A stretch of DNA of 64,000 bases, taken from positions 1,178,001-1,242,000 of the forward strand of contig NZ_CP076456.1 of assembly GCF_018866305.1 (NCBI RefSeq). The letters run 5' to 3'. Each line of letters opens with the position of its first letter. Position 1 is the first letter of the stretch. A program made the translations under genes and the position numbers. The notes under the pieces are model-generated. The model was given only the letters and a program-made list of their open reading frames with translations. It was not told the DNA's origin and did not search any database. This DNA comes from Arthrobacter sunyaminii (GTDB lineage Bacteria; Actinomycetota; Actinomycetes; Actinomycetales; Micrococcaceae). This document shows positions 63,960-64,000 of this stretch, piece by piece.

Positions 63960-64000
63960 TGAGAAGATCTCAGTTCACCCGCCAACGGTCCGCCGGCCCG
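63960..64000 (+). CDS. N-terminus of an unknown protein (cut by window edge)
   Basis: ATG 63960 with AGGAG 7-8 nt upstream, and thirteen complete codons to the right edge: MRRSQFTRQRSAG. The N-terminus is strongly basic, which fits the n-region of an exported or membrane protein, but nothing more can be said. Confidence 0.5.

Noticed and set aside
1..64000. CRISPR arrays, tRNA, rRNA or insertion sequences
   Set aside because: No regularly spaced repeats, cloverleaf, rRNA or transposase seen on reading the window.

Overview
The window is high-GC actinobacterial chromosome. I read it as Micrococcales, most likely an Arthrobacter-like member of the Micrococcaceae. The supporting gene families are a SufS-SufU pair, an acyl-CoA carboxylase with separate alpha, beta and epsilon polypeptides, an SCO4848-family protein, DUF2505 and DUF4012 proteins, a disulfide-less flavoprotein quinone reductase, an LAXTG-type surface protein and many GTG/TTG starts. 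No rRNA, tRNA, CRISPR array or intact insertion sequence was seen.

Layout. 0-3 kb: N-terminus of an exported protein, sufS-sufU and a GT2 glycosyltransferase. 3-18.5 kb: an extracellular polysaccharide locus. It holds ugd, an LAXTG surface protein, a DUF4012 protein, an undecaprenyl-phosphate sugar transferase, a BY-kinase/Wzz chain-length protein and a Wzx flippase on the minus strand, then a Wzy-like polymerase, two GT4 enzymes, an Alg13/Alg14-like fusion and a GT2 on the plus strand. This stretch is visibly more AT-rich than its flanks. 19-25.3 kb: signalling, with a histidine kinase pseudogene carrying three lesions, an OmpR-type regulator, a TetR/MBL-hydrolase divergent pair, an intact paralogous kinase and an HPt-like protein lacking the phospho-accepting His. 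25.5-30.4 kb: VanZ and a low-molecular-weight tyrosine phosphatase (likely Wzb-like partner of the BY-kinase), then a five-gene SipW/TasA-like operon for exported, possibly fibre-forming proteins. 30.4-39.4 kb: nhaA, small conserved proteins, an SodC-like lipoprotein, a secreted M28 peptidase and mfd.

39.7-64 kb carries what looks like a conserved actinobacterial backbone: deoC, a phosphosugar mutase, purine nucleoside phosphorylase, quinone reductase, acyl-CoA carboxylase alpha, maf, and carboxylase epsilon and beta. Two accessory blocks interrupt it. The first (40.7-44.4 kb) has a 47-residue secreted peptide gene divergent from a TPR-only protein, followed by a DUF7793-like protein coupled to a GGDEF-EAL enzyme. 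The second (48.5-52.6 kb) is AT-richer and holds two cell-surface acyltransferases.

The best candidates for something undescribed are: the secreted peptide/TPR pair, which has the layout of an RRNPP peptide-pheromone system; matching 15-bp palindromes about 100-130 bp upstream of both carboxylase subunit genes; the SipW/TasA-like operon with unassigned exported partners; and the HPt-like protein with Leu in place of His. All functional calls come from reading motifs by eye, without database searches.
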